In this document: positions 6,344 through 13,915 of the stretch, piece after piece
How positions within the stretch are numbered: position 1 is the stretch's first letter
Layout: every line of letters begins with the position of its first letter
Assembly: GCA_031292375.1 (NCBI GenBank)
Contig: JARLHF010000020.1
Coordinates: 1 to 45,328, forward strand
Length of the DNA: 45,328 bases
DNA from: Chlamydiales bacterium
GTDB lineage: Bacteria > Chlamydiota > Chlamydiia > Chlamydiales > VFKH01
Direction of reading: 5' to 3'
Notes under the pieces: generated by a model
Seen by the model: only the letters and a program-made list of their open reading frames with translations
Told to the model about the DNA's origin: nothing
The model's database searches: none
Made by a program: the position numbers and the translations under genes

Positions 6344-9226
6344 ATGCGAAAAATACTTGAACAAATAACACAGCTTGCTGATCAACCAGGCTTTTTCTTG
6401 AGGGTATATGAGCTTGTTTGTGAGAAAAGAAAGAAAGATTCTTCTCTTGTTACATCGATTTTTGATCAAGATGTTGCCTTAAGTTTAGAACTAAAGGATT
6501 CATCTTTGCAAGAAAGTAGCCGCATTCGAAATGTAATTAAAACAAGAGCTATTGCAATTAGATTAATTACAGATAGCGGAGCTGTTCATGAAGAATTTTT
6601 AAAAGAAATGATAGCTTATCTTAGAGAGAAGCGCTTTCTTTTAGGGCCAAAAAGCATTCATGAAGCCCCTATGGAAGAGCATCTATTTAAATCGCTTCAA
6701 TTTTTACAAGAGAGTAAAGAGGTAAATTTTTCTCTTAAGATGATTAGCAAGCCCCTTTCTTTTCCATACGTCGAACAGCTTGTTCGAGATACATTAGATC
6801 TGGATTTAAAACATGTTGTAACAGATGCGGATGTAAAAAGAGCTGTGCTCTCTGCGTGGCTTTGCTATTTTAGGCAAAATGTAGGTTCTTGTTTTGCAAC
6901 GGCTCCTGCAATTGTAATTCATGATGAACAACCGATCCGCTTTTTGCATGATTGTAGAGATTTGTTCAGCACGGGCCGTCTTAAAAGAACATTTGGTGGT
7001 ATTGAGTATTCTGTTCCTTTAAGTCCAAGTTTTGGTTCTGGATCGTTAAGAAAGCCTGTTTATTTAGCTCCTAAGGGCAAAGAGCTTTTGGGTGTCAAGG
7101 GACTTTTTATTGTCCTGAAGTCGTTGCAAATTAAAAAAAAATCGGAGAAGCTAATTGAAGAGGCATTTTCTGCCTATAGGGGCGGTATCATAACCGTAGA
7201 AGAAATTTTAAAAATATTGCTTCTTTATCATTATGAGTTGCAGGAAGATGAGATAAGAGAAATTGAAGACAAGCCTGTAGATCTACTACAGCAGAAGCTT
7301 CTTGCAGAAACTAAAGTTAAAATTTCAACAAAAAAGAGCAAAGCTCAAATTATCAGAGGCTTTCACGAGAGTTTTTCTAGAGCAAAAGTCATTTATAAGG
7401 CTGTGACGGACAATCCGATATTAAGAACATGGGAATTTACTGTTGCATCTTTTTCTGAAAGCAAAGCAGATTTTTGTACATGGAACATTTATTCTAGTTT
7501 AGGGATGCACTCCTCAGAGCCACAAGGAATTGGAGAGTGCATCTATAATTTTCTTTCTAAAAAATTGGAAGAATATAAAAAAGAGATAGATGAGATTCAG
7601 ATTCACTATGAACAGGTATTCTACCAAGCAAAGACATTGGAATCTCAGTTAAAAAGAGCATCTAGTGAGTCTCAAGAACAGTGGGCTAGAATCGAATACA
7701 ATTCGTGCCTAAGACAGATTGATGAGCTTTTAAATAAAAGAGATGCTTTTTCTGAAAAAACAAATTCAATTAATCAGTTCTATCAGTTTTTGATGAAAAC
7801 ATATGAACAGAAGTTTCCTGAATATTTTCAAGAAATTTATGATGCAGATATGCGCGAAGAAGCGGAATCTTTTTATGATGATAGCCCAGCAGGCTTTAGG
7901 TTGTTATTTAAACATGGAAGAAATAATCCATCTGTTTGGAGCATGATCTATACACCTAAGCAGTTTATTAATTATTTGGTAGAATTTTTTATTTTAACTG
8001 AAAATGAAATTATGCATTCAGAAGGTATTGACGATTTAAAAAAGGAGTATTCTGACCTTGTTGGAGAGATTACAAGACATATAAAGACAGATGAGTTTTT
8101 GGAGTCAGCATTTTATAGAGTTGCAAAAGTTCACAAAGTTGTACCTCAAAGTAAACCTCTTGAAAATCTTGACAAGATTTCAAAAAAGCCATGGGCATAT
8201 ACATCTGGAGGTTCAATGGCAACTTTAATTAGCTGCCTTTATAGTAGGGAAAGCCCCCCTACTGAAAAGTCAACATGGGTTGAGAGTGAAGAGGAGCTTT
8301 TGGCGTTTTATGTAGATTCTTTAAAAGAAGTGCCTCATTCAATTATTAAGGCGTTTATGAATGATGCAAAGCGTTCCATGCTTGCGTTTTCGCCGACACA
8401 TGCTTTTACTTTAAAGCCTGGTCTAGAACCATTTGTTCTTAGCTGGATGGAGCAATCCTATACTTACACATGGGTTCGAGATCATTTTATTGTGCCAAGA
8501 AAAGACTTTGTTCAAAAAATTTATGTCTCAGAAATGATTTTAGAAGCTTTTTCAAATGTACTTTCTAAAAATTTACCAGAAGAAATTGCGCTTTTGCTAA
8601 AACGGTCTATAAAAAGTATTTCTGGAAATATGACATTGCCAGAATTTCGCTCTTCTTTGATTCAGCGCTTATCTCAAGAAAATTGGGTAAAGCGTATTGG
8701 AAAAGTTCCTCTCTCTTTAGAAGATATTGATGGTTCTCTTTATGAGCATTTTCCCTATATTTCAAGTGATCTTTTGGCAAATAGAGTAATAGATATTTTG
8801 AAGCATGTTTTGGGAGATCATTCTCTTTTAAAAGGCGATATAAGCTTATTATCAGAATATCTTAGTACAAATGTATCAAAGTATTCAGTAATTTCTTCAA
8901 GTGAATTGAGGGAAATTACTGAAGCTTGTCTCTTACTTTGTAAAAAAGATGTAAGTTTTGTACTCGACTACCACAATGAGATTGTTGTAGCAATGCAATC
9001 TCTTGGATTTTCCATGCCACGCCCCATTCTATTTGCTGACAGCAACTGGGTTAATACGCGTTTTGGCTTTGTTATTAACCCAGGAACCCTGGAATTAGAG
9101 TTTTGGGCTCTTGACTATGTTGGCTCTACAGGTCATCCACTTATGTCTTGGAAAAAATGGTTCAAGGGTTTTGGAAAAAAAACTTGGGGTCTTTACGTAA
9201 AGCCATTTGAATATGGGCAAGAGTAA
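6344..9226 (+). CDS. Large uncharacterised protein with possible papain-like catalytic boxes
   Basis: The 960-residue protein has no signal peptide and no clear membrane segment. I do not recognise a named family. Residues 176-186 read YFRQNVGSCFAT, close to the cysteine box of papain-fold peptidases (Q-x-x-x-G-S-C-W-A), with C183 as the candidate nucleophile and Q178 as an oxyanion residue, though the Q-C spacing is one residue shorter than in papain. SPTHAFTLKPG places a histidine at 686. FADSNWVNTRFGFVINP places D899 and N901 late in the chain, followed by aromatic strands. The order Cys, His, Asn/Asp fits the papain fold, with a helical, coiled-coil-prone insertion at about 400-490. It could be a cytosolic or secreted cysteine protease, deubiquitinase or transglutaminase-like enzyme. 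It diverges from thrS and stands alone. Confidence 0.88.
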   Translation: MRKILEQITQLADQPGFFLRVYELVCEKRKKDSSLVTSIFDQDVALSLELKDSSLQESSRIRNVIKTRAIAIRLITDSGAVHEEFLKEMIAYLREKRFLLGPKSIHEAPMEEHLFKSLQFLQESKEVNFSLKMISKPLSFPYVEQLVRDTLDLDLKHVVTDADVKRAVLSAWLCYFRQNVGSCFATAPAIVIHDEQPIRFLHDCRDLFSTGRLKRTFGGIEYSVPLSPSFGSGSLRKPVYLAPKGKELLGVKGLFIVLKSLQIKKKSEKLIEEAFSAYRGGIITVEEILKILLLYHYELQEDEIREIEDKPVDLLQQKLLAETKVKISTKKSKAQIIRGFHESFSRAKVIYKAVTDNPILRTWEFTVASFSESKADFCTWNIYSSLGMHSSEPQGIGECIYNFLSKKLEEYKKEIDEIQIHYEQVFYQAKTLESQLKRASSESQEQWARIEYNSCLRQIDELLNKRDAFSEKTNSINQFYQFLMKTYEQKFPEYFQEIYDADMREEAESFYDDSPAGFRLLFKHGRNNPSVWSMIYTPKQFINYLVEFFILTENEIMHSEGIDDLKKEYSDLVGEITRHIKTDEFLESAFYRVAKVHKVVPQSKPLENLDKISKKPWAYTSGGSMATLISCLYSRESPPTEKSTWVESEEELLAFYVDSLKEVPHSIIKAFMNDAKRSMLAFSPTHAFTLKPGLEPFVLSWMEQSYTYTWVRDHFIVPRKDFVQKIYVSEMILEAFSNVLSKNLPEEIALLLKRSIKSISGNMTLPEFRSSLIQRLSQENWVKRIGKVPLSLEDIDGSLYEHFPYISSDLLANRVIDILKHVLGDHSLLKGDISLLSEYLSTNVSKYSVISSSELREITEACLLLCKKDVSFVLDYHNEIVVAMQSLGFSMPRPILFADSNWVNTRFGFVINPGTLELEFWALDYVGSTGHPLMSWKKWFKGFGKKTWGLYVKPFEYGQE

Positions 9227-9283
9227 AGTCTTTGCAGAGTCTTTAATTTCTTATTTACTTAATAATAGATAGAGGATATACAT

Positions 9284-9314
9284 TTCCACTTAATTTAATA
9301 AAAGTGGGAGAATC
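9284..9314 (+). promoter_or_regulatory. Leader hairpin covering the ribosome site of the outer-membrane gene
   Basis: CCACTT at 9286-9291 pairs with AAGTGG at 9302-9307, extended by weaker pairs outside, around an all-A/T loop. The right arm runs into GGGAG (9306-9310), the ribosome site for the ATG at 9315. Folding would partly hide the site. A similar arrangement occurs before the gene at 11514. Regulation is inferred. Confidence 0.35.
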
Positions 9315-10646
9315 ATGAAACTTTATAAATACGTACTTCCTTTATTTGCATTATTACTTACAACAACACTTTTTGCTCAAATCGAAACAGACACCGAAGA
9401 AATTGAATCTGAACCATTTGAAGAATTAGAAGAGGCAGAAAGACGAGCTGCTGCAGAAGCTGCAAAGGGTGGTATATCTGTTACTGCCGACATTAGGCTT
9501 AAGTGGATTCCTCAACTTAAAAACAATTTGGGTTATCATACGAGAGGAGAGCCTGCTGTAAACCCTGTACAAGTCGATGGGGGTATACCATTAGTTACCA
9601 CGGCTCCTGTTGCAACGCCTCTTAAAGCCCCCTCAAACTATTTTCAAGCAGAAGGCAATATCTATTTTGATTATGATGGCGGCAGAGATTGGGCTGAAAC
9701 GCAATTTCAATTTAAAACGACAATGGGCGTAGAGAGTAGCGGTGTTACGGGTGTAAATGTGAGAAAAGCCTGGGTTGGTTATAGCTTCTACAGGGGTTGT
9801 AATAATTCTGACCTTTATGTAGAGCTTGGTCGCAAGGGCATGTCAAATATTTTTGATTCGCGTATTCAATACGATTCTTCATTTGATGGTATCTTGCTAA
9901 ATTATGATACTGAAACTTGTATCGGTCCTTTTAAAACAGAAGCAGGCCCTTGTATTGTCGATTATAGGGATAGTCACTATGCATGGGCAGGAGAGGCTTT
10001 TCTCGATGAAATTATGGATACTGGTTTTTTTGCAAAATACTCTTTTGTCCATTGGAGAAAAAAAGGTGCTGATCGCTATGGTGTTTTAGATTCTCCAAAG
10101 TATCGTTTTGTCAATTCTCAGTTTATGCTCGGGTATGATTTTGTTCCCGACTACTGGGGCTTTGAAGGCAAAGAAGGAGCTATCTACGGTGCTTGGTTGA
10201 TCAACCATGCTGCAAAAAAAGTTGTTACATCTAATTGGACGCGTGCGAATCAGGGCTGGTATATTTGTTTGGTATATGGAAAAATTGGTAAGACGGGTGA
10301 TTACCTTTTTGATATTTGTTATCAAGAAGTGGGTTATCAAGCAGTGCCTAATTTTGATAGTGCAGGTATAGGAAGAGGAAATTCTACAGCTAGGGGTGAC
10401 TATGCATGTACGGCAGACCCAACAGACCCCGGTAACTATGTAGACCCTCAGAGTGTAAATGTGGTCCCTGCATCCCAGGCAGAAGGTAATTCTAACTATA
10501 GGGGCGTAGAATTTCGCTCTTACTATAGTGTCACAGATCATGCACTTATCAGAGCAACATCTTCTTATTCTGTTGCAAAAGACAAAAACATTGGTGGCAA
10601 GAACAGATTTGTAAAGTTTGACCTTCAAGTGGTATACGACTTTTAA
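9315..10646 (+). CDS. Outer-membrane beta-barrel protein, cysteine-containing
   Basis: The 443-residue protein has a clear signal peptide (residues 1-21, hydrophobic core LPLFALLLTT, cleavage after LFA). An acidic, alanine-rich stretch at about 23-50 follows. The rest alternates short aromatic strands and turns and ends FDLQVVYDF, with the terminal phenylalanine typical of barrels inserted by BamA. It resembles porin-like proteins of environmental chlamydiae in overall character, with segments such as ADIRLKWIPQLKNN and EGNIYFDYDGG, but I cannot assign a named porin. Six cysteines remain in the mature chain, consistent with disulfide cross-linking of the chlamydial envelope. A long hairpin follows the stop. 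Substrate unknown. Confidence 0.85.
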   Translation: MKLYKYVLPLFALLLTTTLFAQIETDTEEIESEPFEELEEAERRAAAEAAKGGISVTADIRLKWIPQLKNNLGYHTRGEPAVNPVQVDGGIPLVTTAPVATPLKAPSNYFQAEGNIYFDYDGGRDWAETQFQFKTTMGVESSGVTGVNVRKAWVGYSFYRGCNNSDLYVELGRKGMSNIFDSRIQYDSSFDGILLNYDTETCIGPFKTEAGPCIVDYRDSHYAWAGEAFLDEIMDTGFFAKYSFVHWRKKGADRYGVLDSPKYRFVNSQFMLGYDFVPDYWGFEGKEGAIYGAWLINHAAKKVVTSNWTRANQGWYICLVYGKIGKTGDYLFDICYQEVGYQAVPNFDSAGIGRGNSTARGDYACTADPTDPGNYVDPQSVNVVPASQAEGNSNYRGVEFRSYYSVTDHALIRATSSYSVAKDKNIGGKNRFVKFDLQVVYDF

Positions 10647-10648
10647 AA

Positions 10649-10724
10649 TAGACTTCTTGCATAATTAGCTTTGCTTAGAAAAATTGAAATTTTAACAAGC
10701 AAATGTAATTATGTAAGAAGTCTA
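10649..10724. repeat. 76-bp triple-stem inverted repeat, MITE-like
   Basis: Outer arms of 19 bases (TAGACTTCTTGCATAATTA and its complement at 10706-10724) pair with a single G-U. Inside them TTTGCTT at 10670-10676 pairs with AAGCAAA at 10697-10703. Inside that AAAATT pairs with AATTTT. The arms resemble insertion-sequence terminal repeats that begin GACTTCTT and are bounded by TA. It starts two bases after the stop of the outer-membrane gene, so it could also end that transcript. No transposase is present. Confidence 0.6.
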
Positions 10725-10775
10725 ATCAAAGTTCTACGAAGAACATCATCAAATATCCAATTTAAAAAATAAATT

Positions 10776-10811
10776 TCCCAGGGGCCTCTCTCTGGGAGAA
10801 GCTGCCTTCTC
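10776..10811. other. Two overlapping hairpins upstream of a secreted-protein gene
   Basis: TCCCAG at 10776-10781 can pair with CTGGGA at 10792-10797, and GAGAAG at 10796-10801 can pair with CTTCTC at 10806-10811. The two stems share bases 10796-10797, so full formation of both is excluded. No U-run follows directly. They lie in the 240-base gap before the gene at 10887 and could be a transcript end or a leader structure. The rest of the gap is AT-rich with nothing else recognisable. Confidence 0.25.
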
Positions 10812-10886
10812 TAGAACAATAGCTTTTCTTTTTCTAATAAAAATTATATATTTAAAGAAATAACTATAATTTTTTAGGGAGTTCGT

Positions 10887-11456
10887 ATGGTGCTCAAATT
10901 TATGTTCCTCACAATTCTTTCCCTGGGTCTAATCTCAGTATCTTACGCTCAAACGCAGTCTAGAAGAGGCTATAATGTGCCTGCACAAGAAGAACGAGCT
11001 ACTGAAAACACACCGAGAAGGTACAGAGTATATCAACAAAATGAGAACCCTACTTATGGAACTCGATATACAGAACCTTATATAGCACAACTAGATCCTG
11101 ATGTTAAGTTTAGAGAAAGGCATGTTCGAAGAGCTATTCAAGATGTCAATGTAGAAGCCGCTAATAAGGGAAACTATGCAGTAGACTATGTTTTATCACG
11201 AGATGCTCATGGACGCTATATTGAGCATTATAATCGTTCAATGAGCAATCGAGAGTTAATGAAGAAAAGAGGACTTGCTTATTCCGAGATTCGAAATCCA
11301 TCTGCTGCAACAGTAAGAGTTTTAAATGCTGATGGTTCTGAGGTGCGAAGGATTACTTCAATTAATGAAAAAGGACATTTAGCCATGGAAAATACACGAG
11401 ATTATGTATTTACAGAGCCTCCCGATGCCCCAAATAGAGAGCCTTTCTCTTATTAA
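10887..11456 (+). CDS. Exported protein of unknown function
   Basis: The 189-residue protein has a signal peptide (core FMFLTILSLGLISV, cleavage after SYA at about residue 22). The mature part is hydrophilic and rich in Arg, Tyr, Asn and Glu, with few long hydrophobic stretches. Candidate features are a PDVKFRERHVRRAI helix and a charged C-terminal half (DADGSEVRRITS-like segments). No lipobox and no membrane segment after the signal are seen. AGGGAG lies five bases before the ATG. It heads a run of three small exported proteins. No family was recognised; periplasmic or secreted location is inferred from the signal only. Confidence 0.8.
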   Translation: MVLKFMFLTILSLGLISVSYAQTQSRRGYNVPAQEERATENTPRRYRVYQQNENPTYGTRYTEPYIAQLDPDVKFRERHVRRAIQDVNVEAANKGNYAVDYVLSRDAHGRYIEHYNRSMSNRELMKKRGLAYSEIRNPSAATVRVLNADGSEVRRITSINEKGHLAMENTRDYVFTEPPDAPNREPFSY

Positions 11457-11513
11457 CGCGAGTTTTGGATATATTAAATTTAAGTACTTTAATAAAAGTA
11501 GAGGAGATATTTT

Positions 11514-12008
11514 ATGAAATTTACAGCACCTTTTGCGCTATTGTTAAGCACAAACCTTGCAGTTTTTGCACTGCCAGCACCAACAGATGCTCCTGGCACT
11601 GTTTTTACATCGCAATCGATGACAACAGAATCGTCATTGACTGTGCGTGCTACAGCTTTGAATTTTTCTAAGTGGAGCTCTTTGGCTCTTGATATCTATA
11701 GAAAAGATAATCAGCAAGGCTATATTGGTTGGTACGATCTTACTTCCAAAAGCTTTTCTGGCACATATACTTCTGGCTATCCTCAAGATACGTTAATGGG
11801 ATCTGCGGATGTTGCAAGGCAGGCGCTTATTAATAATAGTGCAGCCTATGTGAGTGGTATTGTTACTATTTTAGATCCAAGCAACAAGCCAAGATGCAAG
11901 ATCATCTTTATTGGAGCAAATGGTCAGCCAGATGCTAATGCTGCACAAAAGTTTGTAATACTTGTTAGTAGAAGTTCTGACTCTGTTCCAGTTCAATATC
12001 AACAATAA
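11514..12008 (+). CDS. Small exported protein of unknown function
   Basis: The protein has 164 residues and a signal peptide (MKFTAPFALLLSTNLAVFA, cleavage near residue 19-20). The mature chain is small, Ser/Thr/Ala-rich and low in charge. It contains YIGWYDLTSKSFSGTY and CKIIFIGANGQPDANAAQKF, suggesting a compact beta-rich domain. GAGGAG seven bases upstream supports the ATG, and a TACTTT/AAAGTA hairpin just before it resembles the leader at 9284. The next gene starts 24 bases downstream and also encodes a small exported, low-charge protein, so the two probably share a transcript. Function unknown. Confidence 0.78.
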   Translation: MKFTAPFALLLSTNLAVFALPAPTDAPGTVFTSQSMTTESSLTVRATALNFSKWSSLALDIYRKDNQQGYIGWYDLTSKSFSGTYTSGYPQDTLMGSADVARQALINNSAAYVSGIVTILDPSNKPRCKIIFIGANGQPDANAAQKFVILVSRSSDSVPVQYQQ

Positions 12009-12032
12009 AAATAATCATTAAAAGAGGTAGTT

Positions 12033-12596
12033 ATGAAATTTAAGTTAACGTGTTTTGCTATTCTAGGAGCTGTTGTTTCCTTTGTGATTTTTTCAAGCCA
12101 ACAACAGGTTACTGCTACAAATCCACCTGCTAAAAAGGAGTCTCCAACGCTTACATCTGTAAATATAAGCCTTAAAGATGCAGAGAGCAGGATACATGAT
12201 AAATTGTCTATTATTTTAAATGGGTATAATGAGGCAGGTGTTGCTGGAGGCGTTGCTGTATATGGAGTTACCAAAAATTCTAGTATGAGTGAGCCTACAC
12301 TTACAGTACAGTTTTATCATGGTAGCGTAGCTTCCAATCCTAATACAACAGCTGTTCTTTGGAGTAATGCTCAAGCGGCTGCTAGTAGCGCAAACTATAG
12401 TGTTGCATTTCCTTTGGCAGACAAAAGTAATGCAATTGTAGGTTATGTTGTTGTAGGATCAAGTTCTCGTCCTGACTTGGATCAGCAAGCTATTATGAAA
12501 GCTTTACTGGTTGTAAAGGGAGTAAATCCTTTACAGCAAGATTTGCAAGCTCGGTCACAAGCAGAGCAAACAAGAAGCTCAAGGAGTTTTCGCTAG
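12033..12596 (+). CDS. Small exported protein of unknown function
   Basis: This 187-residue protein has a signal peptide (MKFKLTCFAILGAVVSFVIF core, likely cleavage near ATA at about 30). Then comes a Pro/Lys linker and a domain with alternating small residues: EAGVAGGVAVYGVTKN, TTAVLWSNAQAAASSANYS and SNAIVGYVVVGSSS. The last 30 residues are Gln/Arg/Ser-rich and probably flexible. GAGGTAG precedes the ATG. The stop overlaps the stop of the convergent transporter gene by two bases, leaving no room for a terminator. The GGVAVYGV pattern is reminiscent of heme-binding (HbpS/DUF336-like) proteins, but this is a weak impression, not a call. Confidence 0.78.
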   Translation: MKFKLTCFAILGAVVSFVIFSSQQQVTATNPPAKKESPTLTSVNISLKDAESRIHDKLSIILNGYNEAGVAGGVAVYGVTKNSSMSEPTLTVQFYHGSVASNPNTTAVLWSNAQAAASSANYSVAFPLADKSNAIVGYVVVGSSSRPDLDQQAIMKALLVVKGVNPLQQDLQARSQAEQTRSSRSFR

Positions 12597-13813
12597 TACC
12601 CAAAAAGGCTTTTTAGAGGGAACCTTAAAAGATAGAAGAAGAGAAGGGTAACAAATGCTGTTATGATGCCAATGCACATAAAGCCAATATTGGCAGAAAA
12701 CCCAAGAATATTGCCGATTAGATAGAGAAGAAAAGAAGCGAATAAAACGCCCGTAAAGCCCATTAAGTTGTTAGCAGCAACATTTTGCCCTCTCTTGTTG
12801 TTTGGGCTTGCAGCTTGTATGTAGGAGTCTAGTGGGATTAAATAGATTCCTCCAAAGGCTCCAAGAAAGAAAAGAGCTAAGAAGAGAAGGTAAAAATTTA
12901 GCTCACAAAAACTTAATGTGAGCGCGCTGATAGACATTCCAAGAGCGCCAATGGGTGATAGGCCAAGTTGAACTTTTTTTCCAGATAGCTTTCCAGCTAC
13001 AAGAGATCCTATACCTATTCCAAGAGCCGTGATTAAAAAAAGATAACTTCCTTCTATTTCTGAAAGTCCAAGGCAGTATACAGCATAGGGAATAATGTTG
13101 AGCTGAGTAAAGCCTCCAATAAAAAGAAAATAAGCAGATCCAAAAATAGCTACAAGGAGATACTTGATGTTGCTTGCTTCTTTTAGATTATGAATAACTT
13201 CTAAAAAAAAGAAGGGGGTAAATTTTTTAGAGGAGCTGGCAGCAGGTGTATGGGGGATTTTTATAGCTGTAAGCATTCCAATAATTGCTAAGATTAAACA
13301 AGCAAAAGATGCAAAAAAATAGTTTCTGTCAGAGGCCTCTACAAGTGGTCCAGCAGCAGATGTTCCAATGATAATGGCGAGAAAGGTAAATGAAGATAGA
13401 TAACCATTAGACTTAGAGAGCTCTTCTTTTTTAACAAGTTCTGGAACAATGCCATACTTGGTAGGACCAAAAATAGCACCAGATATTGCCAGTATAAAAA
13501 GAGCTGAGTATAGACCAAGAGCACTTTCTAGCCCAAAGGAGATGACACCGAGTATGGCCGCTGCAAGCTCAATTGCTTTGACATAGATAATGATGACCTT
13601 TTTGCTGATGCGATCTGCAAGTGTTCCTGCAGGAATAGAGAGAACAAGAAAGGGTAGCACAAAGATGGCTCCTGCAAGAGACAAAATTGTTTGACTTTGC
13701 TTTATACCCTGAATGTTGATGAGCGCAAAAATAAGAAGAAGTTTAAAGAGGTTGTCATTAAAAACCCCCAAAAACTGTGTCGCATTTAAAAAGGTAAAGG
13801 GTTTTATTTTCAT
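12593..13813 (-). CDS. MFS transporter of the LplT (lysophospholipid transporter) type
   Basis: The 406-residue protein has about twelve hydrophobic helices and matches the length of LplT. The N-terminal run NATQFLGVFNDNLFKLLL is the family hallmark (FxGxFNDNxxK). The loop GTLADRISKKVIIIY after helix 2 carries the MFS D-R-x-x-(K/R) motif. A second loop GAIFGPTKYGIVPELV is also typical of LplT and of the permease part of Aas-fused proteins. The known role is flipping lysophosphatidylethanolamine inward for re-acylation. No acyltransferase domain is fused or adjacent here. An intracellular bacterium may use it to take up host lysophospholipids, which is inference. Upstream lies repeat copy B. 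Confidence 0.8.
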   Translation of the reverse strand: MKIKPFTFLNATQFLGVFNDNLFKLLLIFALINIQGIKQSQTILSLAGAIFVLPFLVLSIPAGTLADRISKKVIIIYVKAIELAAAILGVISFGLESALGLYSALFILAISGAIFGPTKYGIVPELVKKEELSKSNGYLSSFTFLAIIIGTSAAGPLVEASDRNYFFASFACLILAIIGMLTAIKIPHTPAASSSKKFTPFFFLEVIHNLKEASNIKYLLVAIFGSAYFLFIGGFTQLNIIPYAVYCLGLSEIEGSYLFLITALGIGIGSLVAGKLSGKKVQLGLSPIGALGMSISALTLSFCELNFYLLFLALFFLGAFGGIYLIPLDSYIQAASPNNKRGQNVAANNLMGFTGVLFASFLLYLIGNILGFSANIGFMCIGIITAFVTLLFFYLLRFPLKSLFGY

Positions 13814-13864
13814 GCTTAGTCTTTACGTTGTTTGTAACGAAGCAATTATATTAAGAAGAGGGAG

Positions 13865-13901
13865 TTATACACAAACAATTCTTGAACTTGTTTGTGTATA
13901 A
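13865..13901. repeat. Dispersed palindromic repeat (copy B)
   Basis: Perfect 14-bp inverted repeat: TTATACACAAACAA at 13865-13878 and its complement at 13888-13901, with a 9-base loop TTCTTGAAC. Compared with copy C (15175) it lacks 13 bases between short AACAA repeats, as if it arose by slippage. It lies between the stop of the gene at 13916 and the start of the transporter gene, both on the minus strand. It might end the first transcript. Confidence 0.8.
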
Positions 13902-13915
13902 AGTGAATGTCTTTC

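Noticed and set aside
10086-10628. 180-residue open frame on the minus strand, Cys/Arg-rich
   Set aside because: It lies wholly antisense to the outer-membrane gene, has no ribosome site, and its composition follows from the codons of the opposite strand.
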